64,000 bases of DNA, taken from the NCBI RefSeq assembly GCF_026339875.1, contig NZ_JAPEPZ010000002.1, forward strand, positions 310,001 to 374,000. Direction: 5' to 3'. The position numbers and the translations under genes were made by a program. This document shows positions 33,755 through 41,764 of this stretch, piece by piece; position 1 is the first letter of the stretch, and every line of letters starts with the position of its first letter. This stretch comes from Streptomyces sp. NBC_01571 (lineage in GTDB: Bacteria; Actinomycetota; Actinomycetes; Streptomycetales; Streptomycetaceae). Under the pieces are notes generated by a model, which worked only from the letters and a program-made list of their open reading frames with translations, was not told the origin of the DNA and made no database searches.

Positions 33755-36025
33755 TCAGGGCGTGAGCTGCCACTGCTGGATGTAGCCGACGTCGATCGCG
33801 GCGGTGTCCCGGACCCTGAGGATCCAGGTGCCGTCGACGGGCTGGGCGGACGCGTCGACCGTGAAGGTCTGGTCGACGTTGTCGGCGGAACCGCCACTGT
33901 GGTTCAGCAGCGAGTAGACGGTGCCGTTCGGGCCGACGAGGTCGACCGTCAGGTCACCGCGGTAGGTGTGGATGATCTTGACATAGACCTGGGTGGTGGC
34001 CGAGGCGTTGCCCGTCCGGCCGGTGACGGTGATCGGCGACTCGACCGCGGGTCCGACGTCGGGGATGTCGACACGTGTCCCGTTGACGTAGATGTTCGCG
34101 ATCCGCCAGTTGAAGCCGGTGGAGACGGACGCACCCGTGCTGTCGGTGACCGTGAGCGTGACGGCGCTGGTTCCGGTCGTGGTCGGAACGCCGGAGATCA
34201 GCCCGGTGTCGCTGAGGGTCAGACCGTCCGGCAGACCGGTGGCCTCGTACGTCAGACCGGCGCCGGTGTTGGTGGTGTAGGCGCTGGTCTGCAGGGAGAC
34301 CTGCTGGCCGACGCCACTGGTCTGGTCGTCGATCGGGGAGACGTTGACGCCGAGCGCTATCCGGTCGCCGACGTGGATTCCGGCCCAGGCGGCCGCGACG
34401 GCGAGATACGTGTCGCTGTAGGCCCCGAAGAGGTCGGCCGCGGCCTGCAGGGTCGCGACGCGGGCGCCGGCGTAATCGGTGCTGGAGGTCATGTAGGTGC
34501 TCAGGGCCCGGTACCAGATCCGCTGGGCGTTCTCGATGCCGATGCCGGTCACGGGTACGCCGTCGTACGTCGGGCTGTCGTACGAGACGCCGTTGACGGT
34601 CTTGGCGCCGCTGCCCTCGGACAGCAGGTAGAAGAAGTGGTTGGCCGGTCCCGACGAGTAGTGGACGTCGATGCCGCCCAGCGAGGAGTCCCAGTAGTCG
34701 CGGGACGCCCCGTCCTTGGAGGGCTTGTCCATGTACCGCAGGGGGGTGCCGTTGCCGTTGATGTCGATCTTCTCGCCGACGAGGTAGTCAGGGACGTCGG
34801 AGGCCAGGTCGGCGTGGAACTCCACCGCCGCGGCGAAGATGTCCGAGGTGGCTTCGTTGAGGCCACCGGACTCGCCCGAGTAGGTGAGGTTGGCGGTGGC
34901 GGCGGTGACGCCGTGGCTCATCTCGTGCGCGGCGACGTCGAGGGCGGTCAGCGGGTGCGCGTTGCTCGCGCCGTCCCCGTACGTCATGCAGAAGCAGGTG
35001 TCGGACCAGAAGGCGTTGACGTACCCGTTGCCGTAGTGCGCCCGGCTGTAGGCGGCCACCCCGTCGTTGCGGATGCCGTTGCGGCCGAAGACGTCCTTGT
35101 AGTAGTCCCAGGTGGCCGCGGCGCCGAAGGCGACGTCCACCGCGGCCGTCTGCCGGTTGCTCTGGTTCCCGTCTCCCCAGACATCGTTGTCATCCGTGAA
35201 CAGGGTGCCGGTACCGGAGGTGCCTTGGTTCAGGTCGTAGGTGCGGTGGCCCGCACGGTCGCCGTCGACCAGCTCGTACGTGGAGCCGGAGAGCGTGGAG
35301 CCGACCGGCACCGTCCCGCTGTACTGGCCCGTGCCCGTACCGGTCTCCACACCCTCGTAGTCGAAGACGGCCTTGCCCGAGGTGGCGTCGGTGATGACGT
35401 GGAGCTCGCTCGGGGTGCCGTCGTCCTGGGTGCCCTCGACCACCGACTCCCAGGCCAGCGCCGGCTTGGCTCCGGCGGCCCAGACGACCAGCCGGGGCGT
35501 GCCGTCGACCTTCGGACGCTTGGCGTCGGCCTTCCTGGCGACCGTGAGTGCCTGGTGGGCCGCGGTGGCGGACGTGACCCGGGCAGTGAGCGCGGGCACC
35601 TTGACGGTGGCCTTGGTGGCCTCGGACACGGTGCTGCGGCCGTCCTTGGTGTGCACGACGAGGTCGCCGCCGAGGACCGGCAGGCCGGCGTAGGTGCGCT
35701 CGTAGCGGGTGTGCGTGGTGCCGTCGGCGTCCTTCGCGACGTCCTTGACGACCAGTTTCTCCTTGGAGCCGAGGTCGAGGATCCTCGCGGTGTCGCCGAC
35801 CGCGGCGGTCGCGCTCTTCAGCAGCGAGGCGTGCTGGGCGGGAGACAGCTTCGCCGGGGCCGCACCGGCCCGGGGGGTGGCGACGATCTTCGCATGACCG
35901 CTGCCGTGGGGCGCCGCGGACGCGATGCCGGCCTGGAATCCGGCGGCGAGCAGGGCGCTCGCGGTGGTGAGCGCCAACACCGCCGTGTATCTGCGGCGGT
36001 GCGAGGAGTGGCGTGGCCGTGACAA
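33755..36025 (-). CDS. secreted M4-family (thermolysin-like) metalloprotease with P-domain
   Basis: Preproprotein of 756 residues. Signal peptide (basic SRPRHSSHRRR, hydrophobic core VLALTTASALLAAGFQAG, cleavage near ASA-AP), FTP/PepSY propeptide (about 45-200), catalytic domain with the zinc motif HEMSH (about 366) and the downstream glutamate helix GGLNEATSDIFA. Then an Ig-like/putative-Ig segment (IDDQTSGVGQQVSLQT to GVPTTTGTSAVTLTV), and a C-terminal proprotein-convertase P-domain (VDIPDVGPAVESPITV to GYIQQWQLTP). Start is a TTG at 36025 with AAGGAG 7 bases upstream, which places the signal peptide correctly. Exported, self-processing broad-range protease. Confidence 0.93.
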   Translation of the reverse strand: MSRPRHSSHRRRYTAVLALTTASALLAAGFQAGIASAAPHGSGHAKIVATPRAGAAPAKLSPAQHASLLKSATAAVGDTARILDLGSKEKLVVKDVAKDADGTTHTRYERTYAGLPVLGGDLVVHTKDGRSTVSEATKATVKVPALTARVTSATAAHQALTVARKADAKRPKVDGTPRLVVWAAGAKPALAWESVVEGTQDDGTPSELHVITDATSGKAVFDYEGVETGTGTGQYSGTVPVGSTLSGSTYELVDGDRAGHRTYDLNQGTSGTGTLFTDDNDVWGDGNQSNRQTAAVDVAFGAAATWDYYKDVFGRNGIRNDGVAAYSRAHYGNGYVNAFWSDTCFCMTYGDGASNAHPLTALDVAAHEMSHGVTAATANLTYSGESGGLNEATSDIFAAAVEFHADLASDVPDYLVGEKIDINGNGTPLRYMDKPSKDGASRDYWDSSLGGIDVHYSSGPANHFFYLLSEGSGAKTVNGVSYDSPTYDGVPVTGIGIENAQRIWYRALSTYMTSSTDYAGARVATLQAAADLFGAYSDTYLAVAAAWAGIHVGDRIALGVNVSPIDDQTSGVGQQVSLQTSAYTTNTGAGLTYEATGLPDGLTLSDTGLISGVPTTTGTSAVTLTVTDSTGASVSTGFNWRIANIYVNGTRVDIPDVGPAVESPITVTGRTGNASATTQVYVKIIHTYRGDLTVDLVGPNGTVYSLLNHSGGSADNVDQTFTVDASAQPVDGTWILRVRDTAAIDVGYIQQWQLTP

Positions 36026-36502
36026 GGGCTTCTCCTTCTGGCGACGATCGGCCTGTGGTCGAGGCCGAGAGAGCGGGCCGGCGCGGTGGAGCCGGCGGGC
36101 AACGCGCTGAGCAGGAAAGGGCGCTGCACGAGGCGACGCACGGGGGCGTGACCGAACTCGGCGGCGCGCGAGAGGTGGGGGGAGGTGAAGGAACGGTGAA
36201 CGTTCATGAGCAGACTGGCATCCTGCGTGGCGTCTTGTCATGGCGATGACAACGCTAAGGCTGAAACTGACTATTGCTTGCTGGACGTTCACCGCCGCCC
36301 AGGGCTCTTTTCGGCCGCCGACGGACGGCGCGTACGAAGGGAGGCGGATCGGGATCGGTGCCGGTGCCCATGCCGACGCGCACCATGGGCAGGGCGCGGG
36401 CCGGCCGGTCAACTCCGCCGCCGGACGCGGCGGAGTCCGTACCCGGGGACACTCCGCCGACGCTTACGCCGCTCACCCGCCCCGCCACGTACTACTTTCT
36501 TC
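36026..36502. other. divergent upstream region of the protease
   Basis: About 475 bases between the protease gene and the split EEP gene. No gene recognised. On the minus strand GCGT-N15-GGGTAC at 36439-36463 matches the loose SigB-type consensus but lies 414 bp from the protease start. Confidence 0.3.
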
Positions 36503-37213
36503 ATGAACTCCCCTTCGCCCTCCTCCCGCGATCGGCTGCGGTTCGCGACGTTCAACGTGCTGCACGGCCGCTCGATGCTGGACGGCCGCCCCGTGTCCCC
36601 GGCGGCCGGGGACGAGCCCGCGGAACCGCTCTCCCGTGCCGTCATGTCCCTGGACGCCGACGTCCTCGCGCTGCAGGAGGTGGACCGGTTCCAGGAGCGG
36701 TCGGGCCGGGTCGACCAGGCCCGCGCCGCGGCCCGGGCGGCGGGCCTGGACGAGTGGCGCTACGCGACGGCGCTGCACGGCCGTGCCTCCGGGGACCAGG
36801 GGTGGGACCTCGACCCGAAGGAGCCGGAACCGCGGATGTACGGCCCCCGGGACACCGGGACGGACGCCGGTGTCCCCTCGCACGGGCTCGCGCTGCTCAC
36901 CCGGCTGCCGGCGCGGGAATGGCGGGTCAGGCGGCTGGCCCCGGCGCCGCTCGGCATGCCCCTGCTCGTGCCCGGCAAGCCCGGCCTCACCCTGGTCCGG
37001 GACCGGACGCGCGCGGCGCTCGCGGCCGTACTCGAGGGGCCGCAAGGGCCGTTCACGGCCGTGGCGGTGCACCTGACGTTCGTGCCGGGGTGGAACGTCC
37101 GTCAGTTGTTGGAGGTCCGCGACTGGATCGCCGATCTGCCCCTGCCGCACGTCCTGCTGGGCGACTTCAACCTGGTCGGCGCCGCGCCCAGGGCCGTACT
37201 GAACGCGCCCCGG
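36503..37213 (+). pseudogene. 5' fragment of an endonuclease/exonuclease/phosphatase (EEP) family gene
   Basis: Reads about 237 codons of an EEP-superfamily protein: RFATFNVLHGRSMLDGRPV, DADVLALQEVDR (catalytic Glu), PSHGLALLTRLPA, VAVHLTF and LLGDFNLVGA (catalytic GDFN). It then breaks at NAPRG and continues in unrelated sequence that is antisense to an ISL3 transposase relic. The expected final segment with the SDH motif is missing here but appears in the same orientation at 55322-55425. ATG at 36503; binding site weak. Family members hydrolyse phosphodiesters in nucleic acids or lipids. Almost certainly inactive in this form. Confidence 0.85.
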
Positions 37214-37214
37214 G

Positions 37215-37340
37215 GTCCATCCAGGCAGGCAGTTCGTGGCCACGTAGTTCGCCCATCGTGCGGGCGAAGTCCCGGACGTGCCGTGCGGTGGCGTCGAGGT
37301 GCGGGCAGGCGGTGCGGATTTCTTTGACTTCGGCTGTCGT
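37215..37340 (-). pseudogene. ISL3-family transposase relic
   Basis: The frame reads VKEIRTACPHLDATARHVRD, then FARTMGELRGHELPAWMD, typical of the C-terminal helical region of ISL3-family transposases. It is cut precisely at the left junction with the EEP fragment. No inverted repeat was identified. Confidence 0.6.
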
Positions 37341-37384
37341 TCCTGGCGGACGCAGCGATGGCACCGGGCAGGGCGCAGTCGTCA

Positions 37385-38344
37385 CTAGTGCGGGAAGCGG
37401 CGGGGTGGGCGGGTGACTATGGATTCGCGGAACTCGGCGATCCGCGCATGGACTTGGCGCATCAGGTGGGTGTCCTCGATCCGGTCCAGGTAGAGGCAGC
37501 GGGCTGCCAGGCCCGGGAGGTCGAAGGCGAAGTACAGGGACATCAGCGGGTTCACGAACAACTCGCTGCCCCGGGTGCGGTCAGTGAACCGGACATCGCC
37601 GAACGAGCCGCGCACGGCTGCCGCGATGGAACCGTTCACGATGCTGGGGTGCTCCGGGGTGTGGTGCTGAGCGTGCGTCACCGCGTCAAGATAGAGAGCG
37701 CCCTCACGGGTGGCGCGCGGTATCGAGAACGCACCGAGGTACGCGCCGTCGCGCTCCAGCGCGGCGATGTTCTCCAGTACCTGCGTATGGTTTACGCCGT
37801 GGTAGGCGTCTACACCGAAGCCGACTGACACGACGAGCCGGGTCGGTATGCCGTCCAGCGCGGCCAGCGCCGCCACGCTCGTCAGGTCCTCCTCTGGAGT
37901 GCCGAGCCCGGCTTCATCGCCGCGCATCAAAATGTCCGTACCGCCGTCGACCAGCACCACAGCGTCGACGCGGTGCAGCTCGATCAGTGCTTGGTAGGCG
38001 GCGCGCAGCGGGCGCACCCCGGTCTGGGGGAAGGCGTACACGGTGAACGGGTAGCCGTGCTGGCGCAGCCACTGAGCGAGGGTCCGCTCCGGGAAGTAGC
38101 CCTGGTGCAAAGCGGAGTCGGGAGTGACGGCGGCCAGGTCGGGGGCGACCCAGTCATCGATCGGGAGACCGGCGAGTGCGCTGAAGGAGAGGTTCGCGAG
38201 ATATACCTGCTTGCCCTGGTGCAGGAGGGAGAGAGCCAACGGCAGGCCGGAGTAGATGTCGAAGCCGCCACCCGCGCCCGCGATGAGGATCCGTTCGGCA
38301 TCGGCGAGCCGGGTGAAGAGTGGGTTGGAGTGGAGGGACGTCAT
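37385..38344 (-). CDS. DUF1152 domain protein
   Basis: Protein of 319 residues: NPLFTRLADAERILIAGAGG, then GGFDIYSGLPLALSLLHQGK, VVLVDGGTDILMRGDEAGLG, and a middle segment DGIPTRLVVSVGFGVDAYHG. Glycine-rich start suggests a nucleotide- or cofactor-binding Rossmann-like fold; function unknown. ATG at 38344 (an ATG three codons earlier is possible); no convincing binding site. Flanked on both sides by transposase relics, so it may be cargo of a decayed element. Confidence 0.85.
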   Translation of the reverse strand: MTSLHSNPLFTRLADAERILIAGAGGGFDIYSGLPLALSLLHQGKQVYLANLSFSALAGLPIDDWVAPDLAAVTPDSALHQGYFPERTLAQWLRQHGYPFTVYAFPQTGVRPLRAAYQALIELHRVDAVVLVDGGTDILMRGDEAGLGTPEEDLTSVAALAALDGIPTRLVVSVGFGVDAYHGVNHTQVLENIAALERDGAYLGAFSIPRATREGALYLDAVTHAQHHTPEHPSIVNGSIAAAVRGSFGDVRFTDRTRGSELFVNPLMSLYFAFDLPGLAARCLYLDRIEDTHLMRQVHARIAEFRESIVTRPPRRFPH

Positions 38345-38495
38345 GACGATCATTGTCCGGGGACCCGACCCCGGGCGCTCCCGAGTTCTCGACGCGACGG
38401 CGGAGCCACGGAGTGACCGGAATCAAGACCTTCGACCCTCGACCGCCGAGAGTCGCGTGCCCTGTATCGGGACGGGCCGGCTGGGCTTCCGCCCC

Positions 38496-38800
38496 AGTCG
38501 TGGGTGGGCTGACAAGGCTTACGTCTCCTGCAAGAACCGGGCCTAGCTGCGTCGCCGCGGAATCCGCTGCACCGTCCCTGACAGCGGCGGCCAGGTGCGC
38601 AACCACCAGAAGCTCGGCTCCTGTGGTCGTCGGCTGCCGCATTTCGACCCGGCCGATTGCCGCGAGTGTCATGCGGTCGAGTGCGGGGGCAGCCGCCTCA
38701 TGAGGCACCGCGCTGTCGCCACCACATGCGACAGGCTCGCGGTCCGCGACCAGGCGACCGTCCTCGTCGCTGCCGTCAGCGAGTGGCTGTGGTCTTCGGC
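38496..38800 (+). pseudogene. IS5-family transposase relic with in-frame stop
   Basis: Reads WADKAYVSCKNRA-stop-LRRRGIRCTVPDSGGQVRNH, then HAVECGGSRLMRHRAVATTC and RLAVRDQATVLVAAVSEWL. This is the C-terminal third of an IS5-family DDE transposase, including the region of the catalytic Glu (HAVECG). The TAG at 38544-38546 replaces an expected Tyr codon. The N-terminal part is absent. Confidence 0.8.
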
Positions 38801-38802
38801 TG

Positions 38803-39324
38803 TCACGCGGTGGGGTCCACGTTCCATGTCGCAGGCAGATCGCTGCCGCAGAAGACACAGACGAAGTCGTCCTCGCGCACGATGTTGTGCTCCTGGCAGT
38901 CGGGGCACCGCCGGAACACCACTTCGTGGGTGAAGCCACAGGGCCGCTGAAGCTCCATATCGTCCAGAGCGCGGGCGACTGCCGCCCAGGAGGTGATGTC
39001 TGGGCAGTACCCGGTGGACTGGTTGCTGACCTCGCTCACGGCCCACCGGTCTGCCTCGCGCACGAAGCTGATCTCGCCCGCACTCAGAACCCTGTCTCCG
39101 CCGGCACAGGCCACGTGCTCGCTTCGCCGCGGTGCCAGTCGAAGCACACCGTCCCTACCGACCACGAAGGTGAACGGTTCGGCCAAATCCGCTGACGATC
39201 GCTCAGCGATCCAACCCTCGAAGTCAGCCGCCGAGCTGATCCGCCACCCGCCGCCACCAGGCGGGACCGCGGTCTTCAGCTCGACCGGTCCGACGTACCG
39301 GTAACTCCGTACCCGCGCACTCAC
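38803..39324 (-). CDS. hypothetical protein with C-terminal zinc ribbon
   Basis: Protein of 173 residues. The central part has the phrase AVSEVSNQSTGYCPD and the C-terminus a rubredoxin-like CPDC-x12-CVFC metal site (about 145-168). It resembles a recurrent actinobacterial hypothetical family; no function is known. GTG start at 39324 chosen (AGG nine bases upstream); a TTG at 39333 is possible. The gene abuts the end of the IS5 relic. Confidence 0.7.
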   Translation of the reverse strand: MSARVRSYRYVGPVELKTAVPPGGGGWRISSAADFEGWIAERSSADLAEPFTFVVGRDGVLRLAPRRSEHVACAGGDRVLSAGEISFVREADRWAVSEVSNQSTGYCPDITSWAAVARALDDMELQRPCGFTHEVVFRRCPDCQEHNIVREDDFVCVFCGSDLPATWNVDPTA

Positions 39325-39333
39325 GGCAGTCAA

Positions 39334-39716
39334 CCTAGAGCACTTCGGTCATGGCCAGGGTCATGTGACGGTGCCGACCCAGGTAACGGCGGACCTGGCC
39401 ACGCCGTCGAGTCTGGAGAACTTCCGCGGCCAGAGCAGTTGACAGCATCCGGTCACGATCCCGTGACGCCGCCTACTGCCTGCCGTGGTCAGGTAGTTGC
39501 ACAGTCGCCCCGCGCCGCCGGCCCGGTGCATTGCGCAGTGCCCGCGAGGGCGTTGGGCGTGCGCAGTCGGCCGCCCACGGGGCCGACCAGCACGGCGCCG
39601 GCGAAGGGGGGAACGGCCGTAGTCTGTGCCGGCTCCCCATCGGTCGGTCACCGCTGTTGCCTGCAGAAGGGTGAGGTTTCCCCGGACCATGCCCGCTGTC
39701 ATGGAGAGCGCGACGA
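39334..39716. other. intergenic, no gene recognised
   Basis: About 380 bases between the zinc-ribbon gene and the IS3 relic. No credible coding frame or repeat was seen. Possibly eroded mobile-element sequence. Confidence 0.3.
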
Positions 39717-39830
39717 TTACAGCACGACCGCGTCCGCCTTGAACTCCGGCGAGTAGTTCTTCATGACCACAAGATGTCTGATATCAGACCCTCAGGATCC
39801 AGTGTCTCGTGTGTCCAACATCAGGGGTCA
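39717..39830 (-). pseudogene. 5' end of an IS3-family element (orfA start)
   Basis: ATG at 39764 reads MKNYSPEFKADAVVL and then hits TAA at 39717-39719. MKNYPPEFKADAVALY is the classic start of IS3-family orfA. The upstream stretch TGATGTTGGACACACGAGAC looks like the element's terminal region. Only this end remains; the group II intron begins 11 bases away. Confidence 0.7.
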
Positions 39831-39840
39831 AGGCCGCCGA

Positions 39841-39909
39841 GTAGCCGAGGGGATTCTCACCCCTCGGCCCTCACAGATCCGTACGTGACGATCTCTCGTC
39901 ATACGGCTC
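39841..39909 (-). ncRNA. group II intron domains V and VI
   Basis: Domain V at 39876-39909 begins GAGCCGTATGACGAGAGATC and ends TCACGTACGGATC, a 34-nt hairpin with the AGC catalytic triad and GAGA-like tetraloop. Domain VI follows as GGCCGAGGGG-TGAGAAT-CCCCTCGGC with a candidate branch A, ending TAC. Confidence 0.85.
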
Positions 39910-39921
39910 TTGTCGTTCTGG

Positions 39922-41184
39922 TCACCAGACGCGGGGGGCATGGGTGGTCCAGGCCCAGTGGGCGAAGAACCGGGGTCGTCGTGCGACGGCCTGGTTCCAC
40001 GCCATTTGGGCTTTCTTCCTGCCCCGCAGTCGCTTGAACTTCTTGCGCATCCACCGCATCACGTAGGCGTTGACACGTTCCAGGAGGGGATGGAGGGCCG
40101 ACTGGTAGAAGGCCCCGTAGTACGCCATCCATCCCCGAATGATCGGGTTGATGAACCGTGCGAGGTCTGCTTCGGTCAGGCTGGTGCGGTGGTGCAGCCG
40201 CCAGGACCGCACCTCGGAACTGATACGGCGCAGGGCTTCCCCGCTGACGGCGGGGAGGAACGACCGGAACATCCGCCCGTCCTTGCGCACCGCGGAGCGT
40301 GTGCGGAAGGTGAACCCCAGGAAGTTGAACTCGGTCTGCTCGTACGAGGCACGCCGGTTGGCATCCTGGCAGTACACGATCCGGGTTTTCTCCGGGTGCA
40401 GTTCAAGCCCCACCTCGGTCATCCGCTTCTCGATCGCCTTGAGCACGAAGCGTGCCTGGCGTTCGCTGACGCAGTGGACCACCGCGTCGTCCACGTAGCG
40501 TTCGAACCCGATGGCGGGAAAGTTCCGCGCCATCCAGGAATCGAAGGCGTAGTGAAGGAAGAGATTGGCGAGGACAGGCGAAACCGAAGAGCCCTGGGGC
40601 GTCCCCCGGTCCCGCTCGCGCCGTGTCCCGTCGGGCAGTTGCAGCGGTGCGGCCAGCCAGCGCCGCACGTACAGCAGGACCCAGGACTGGGACGGATCAG
40701 TGTGGGCGGCGACCGCCTTGAGGACCAGATCCCACGGAACGCTGTCGAAGAACGCGCGAATGTCCAGGTCGATGACCCAGTCCGCCTTCCAGCAGCGCTC
40801 CCGGCACCGGCCTACAGCGTCGATCGCCGACCGCCCGGGACGATAGCCGTATGAGTCCGGGTGGAAGACCGGCTCGGCCTTCGCCTCCAGCGCCCCGGCA
40901 ACCACCGTCTGAGCAATACGATCCCCGATCGTGGGCACGCCCAAAATCCGGACGCCCCCTTTCTTCGGGATCTCCACCGCACGCACCGGGGGCGGGAAAT
41001 AGGTGCCGGAGGAGAGACGGTTCCAGATCCGGTACAGATTGTTCTTCAGATCCTTCTCGAACTCTTCCATCGACACCGCATCCACACCCGCTGCGCCCTT
41101 GTTCGACCTGACTTTCTCGTACGCCTCCCAGACGGACTGCTTCGAAATATCGAACGGCTTGCCTGATGCTTTCAACTCGTTCAC
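39922..41184 (-). CDS. ltrA: group II intron reverse transcriptase/maturase
   Basis: Protein of 420 residues. RT blocks are clear: NKGAAGVDAVSMEEFEKDLK, GGVRILGVPTIGDRIAQTVV, SYGYRPGRSAIDAV, DLDIRAFFDSVPW, GTPQGSSVSPVLANLFLH, and the catalytic FERYVDDAVVHC (YxDD, about 229). The group II maturase-specific region GWMAYYGAF is present. There is no C-terminal HNH endonuclease, so mobility would be endonuclease-independent. GTG start at 41184 with GGGAGGAG upstream. Confidence 0.93.
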   Translation of the reverse strand: MNELKASGKPFDISKQSVWEAYEKVRSNKGAAGVDAVSMEEFEKDLKNNLYRIWNRLSSGTYFPPPVRAVEIPKKGGVRILGVPTIGDRIAQTVVAGALEAKAEPVFHPDSYGYRPGRSAIDAVGRCRERCWKADWVIDLDIRAFFDSVPWDLVLKAVAAHTDPSQSWVLLYVRRWLAAPLQLPDGTRRERDRGTPQGSSVSPVLANLFLHYAFDSWMARNFPAIGFERYVDDAVVHCVSERQARFVLKAIEKRMTEVGLELHPEKTRIVYCQDANRRASYEQTEFNFLGFTFRTRSAVRKDGRMFRSFLPAVSGEALRRISSEVRSWRLHHRTSLTEADLARFINPIIRGWMAYYGAFYQSALHPLLERVNAYVMRWMRKKFKRLRGRKKAQMAWNQAVARRPRFFAHWAWTTHAPRVW

Positions 41185-41764
41185 GCGACTCCTCCCGGGA
41201 AACACCCGGTTGATCGAATAAACATAGTCACGAACGACCCGGCCCCTTCGCTCCACCCCCATTACAGGGGCTTCATCACTACTACGAGCCGGTCCGCCGG
41301 CGTGCCTGGCATCGGTACTCAGTCCCTCACGGCTTCGGACCGCCCGGGACGCTCCCTTCCCCCGCTCACCAGCGGAGACGTATCCAGACCCGCCTTCTCC
41401 TGTTCCGCACGAAGGCCGCAGACCGGGCTCGCGTCGCCTGCATGCCGGACACCGCCTGGCCAATAAACGGGCACCCGCCAGACTCCTCCCGGGACTGCCT
41501 TGACACCCCGGTTCTGATGTCAACTCTACTTTTCGACACGTCAGCAGCGATTCACTTGCGTTCGCCTTCCCGATCCCCACCTGACACCGTTTTCCGGCGC
41601 CTTTTCCTCATCGTTCACCACGGCAGTCTTCAGCTAGCGCAGCATGAGGTGGTTTAAATCCTCCCCCCGCAGGGCGAATTTGAAGGGCCAAACCTTCATC
41701 CTCCGTACAGCATCGCTACACGAAGAGTTCCTACATGCTTCTCCCTTTCGCGTTCAGGACACAA

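Larger units (their letters stand above)
39841..41764 (-). mobile_element. group II intron (3' part contiguous; 5' tip possibly displaced by an IS4 element)
   Basis: Minus-strand order: 5' ribozyme domains (about 41184-41764), reverse transcriptase ORF (39922-41184), then domain V and VI ending ...GGCTAC at 39841 (the required AY end). No GTGYG start was found next to 41764. However, GTGCGCC occurs on the minus strand at 43601-43607, just beyond the intact IS4-type element, giving an intron of about 1.98 kb once the IS (1.79 kb) is removed, which is a normal size. The intron may therefore be interrupted by the IS; this is inference. Confidence 0.75.

Noticed and set aside
33647..36022. Open plus-strand frame of about 790 codons opposite the M4 protease
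   Set aside because: Val/Gly-rich shadow of the protease reading frame; no domains.
36439..36463. SigB-type promoter GCGT-N15-GGGTAC for the protease
   Set aside because: The consensus is loose, several chance matches are expected per window, and it lies 414 bp upstream of the start.
41630..41645. Intron 5' end at the minus-strand CTGCGCTAGC near 41640
   Set aside because: The first base is C rather than G, and the resulting 5' ribozyme part (about 455 nt) would be short; GTGCGCC at 43601-43607 fits better if the IS is removed.
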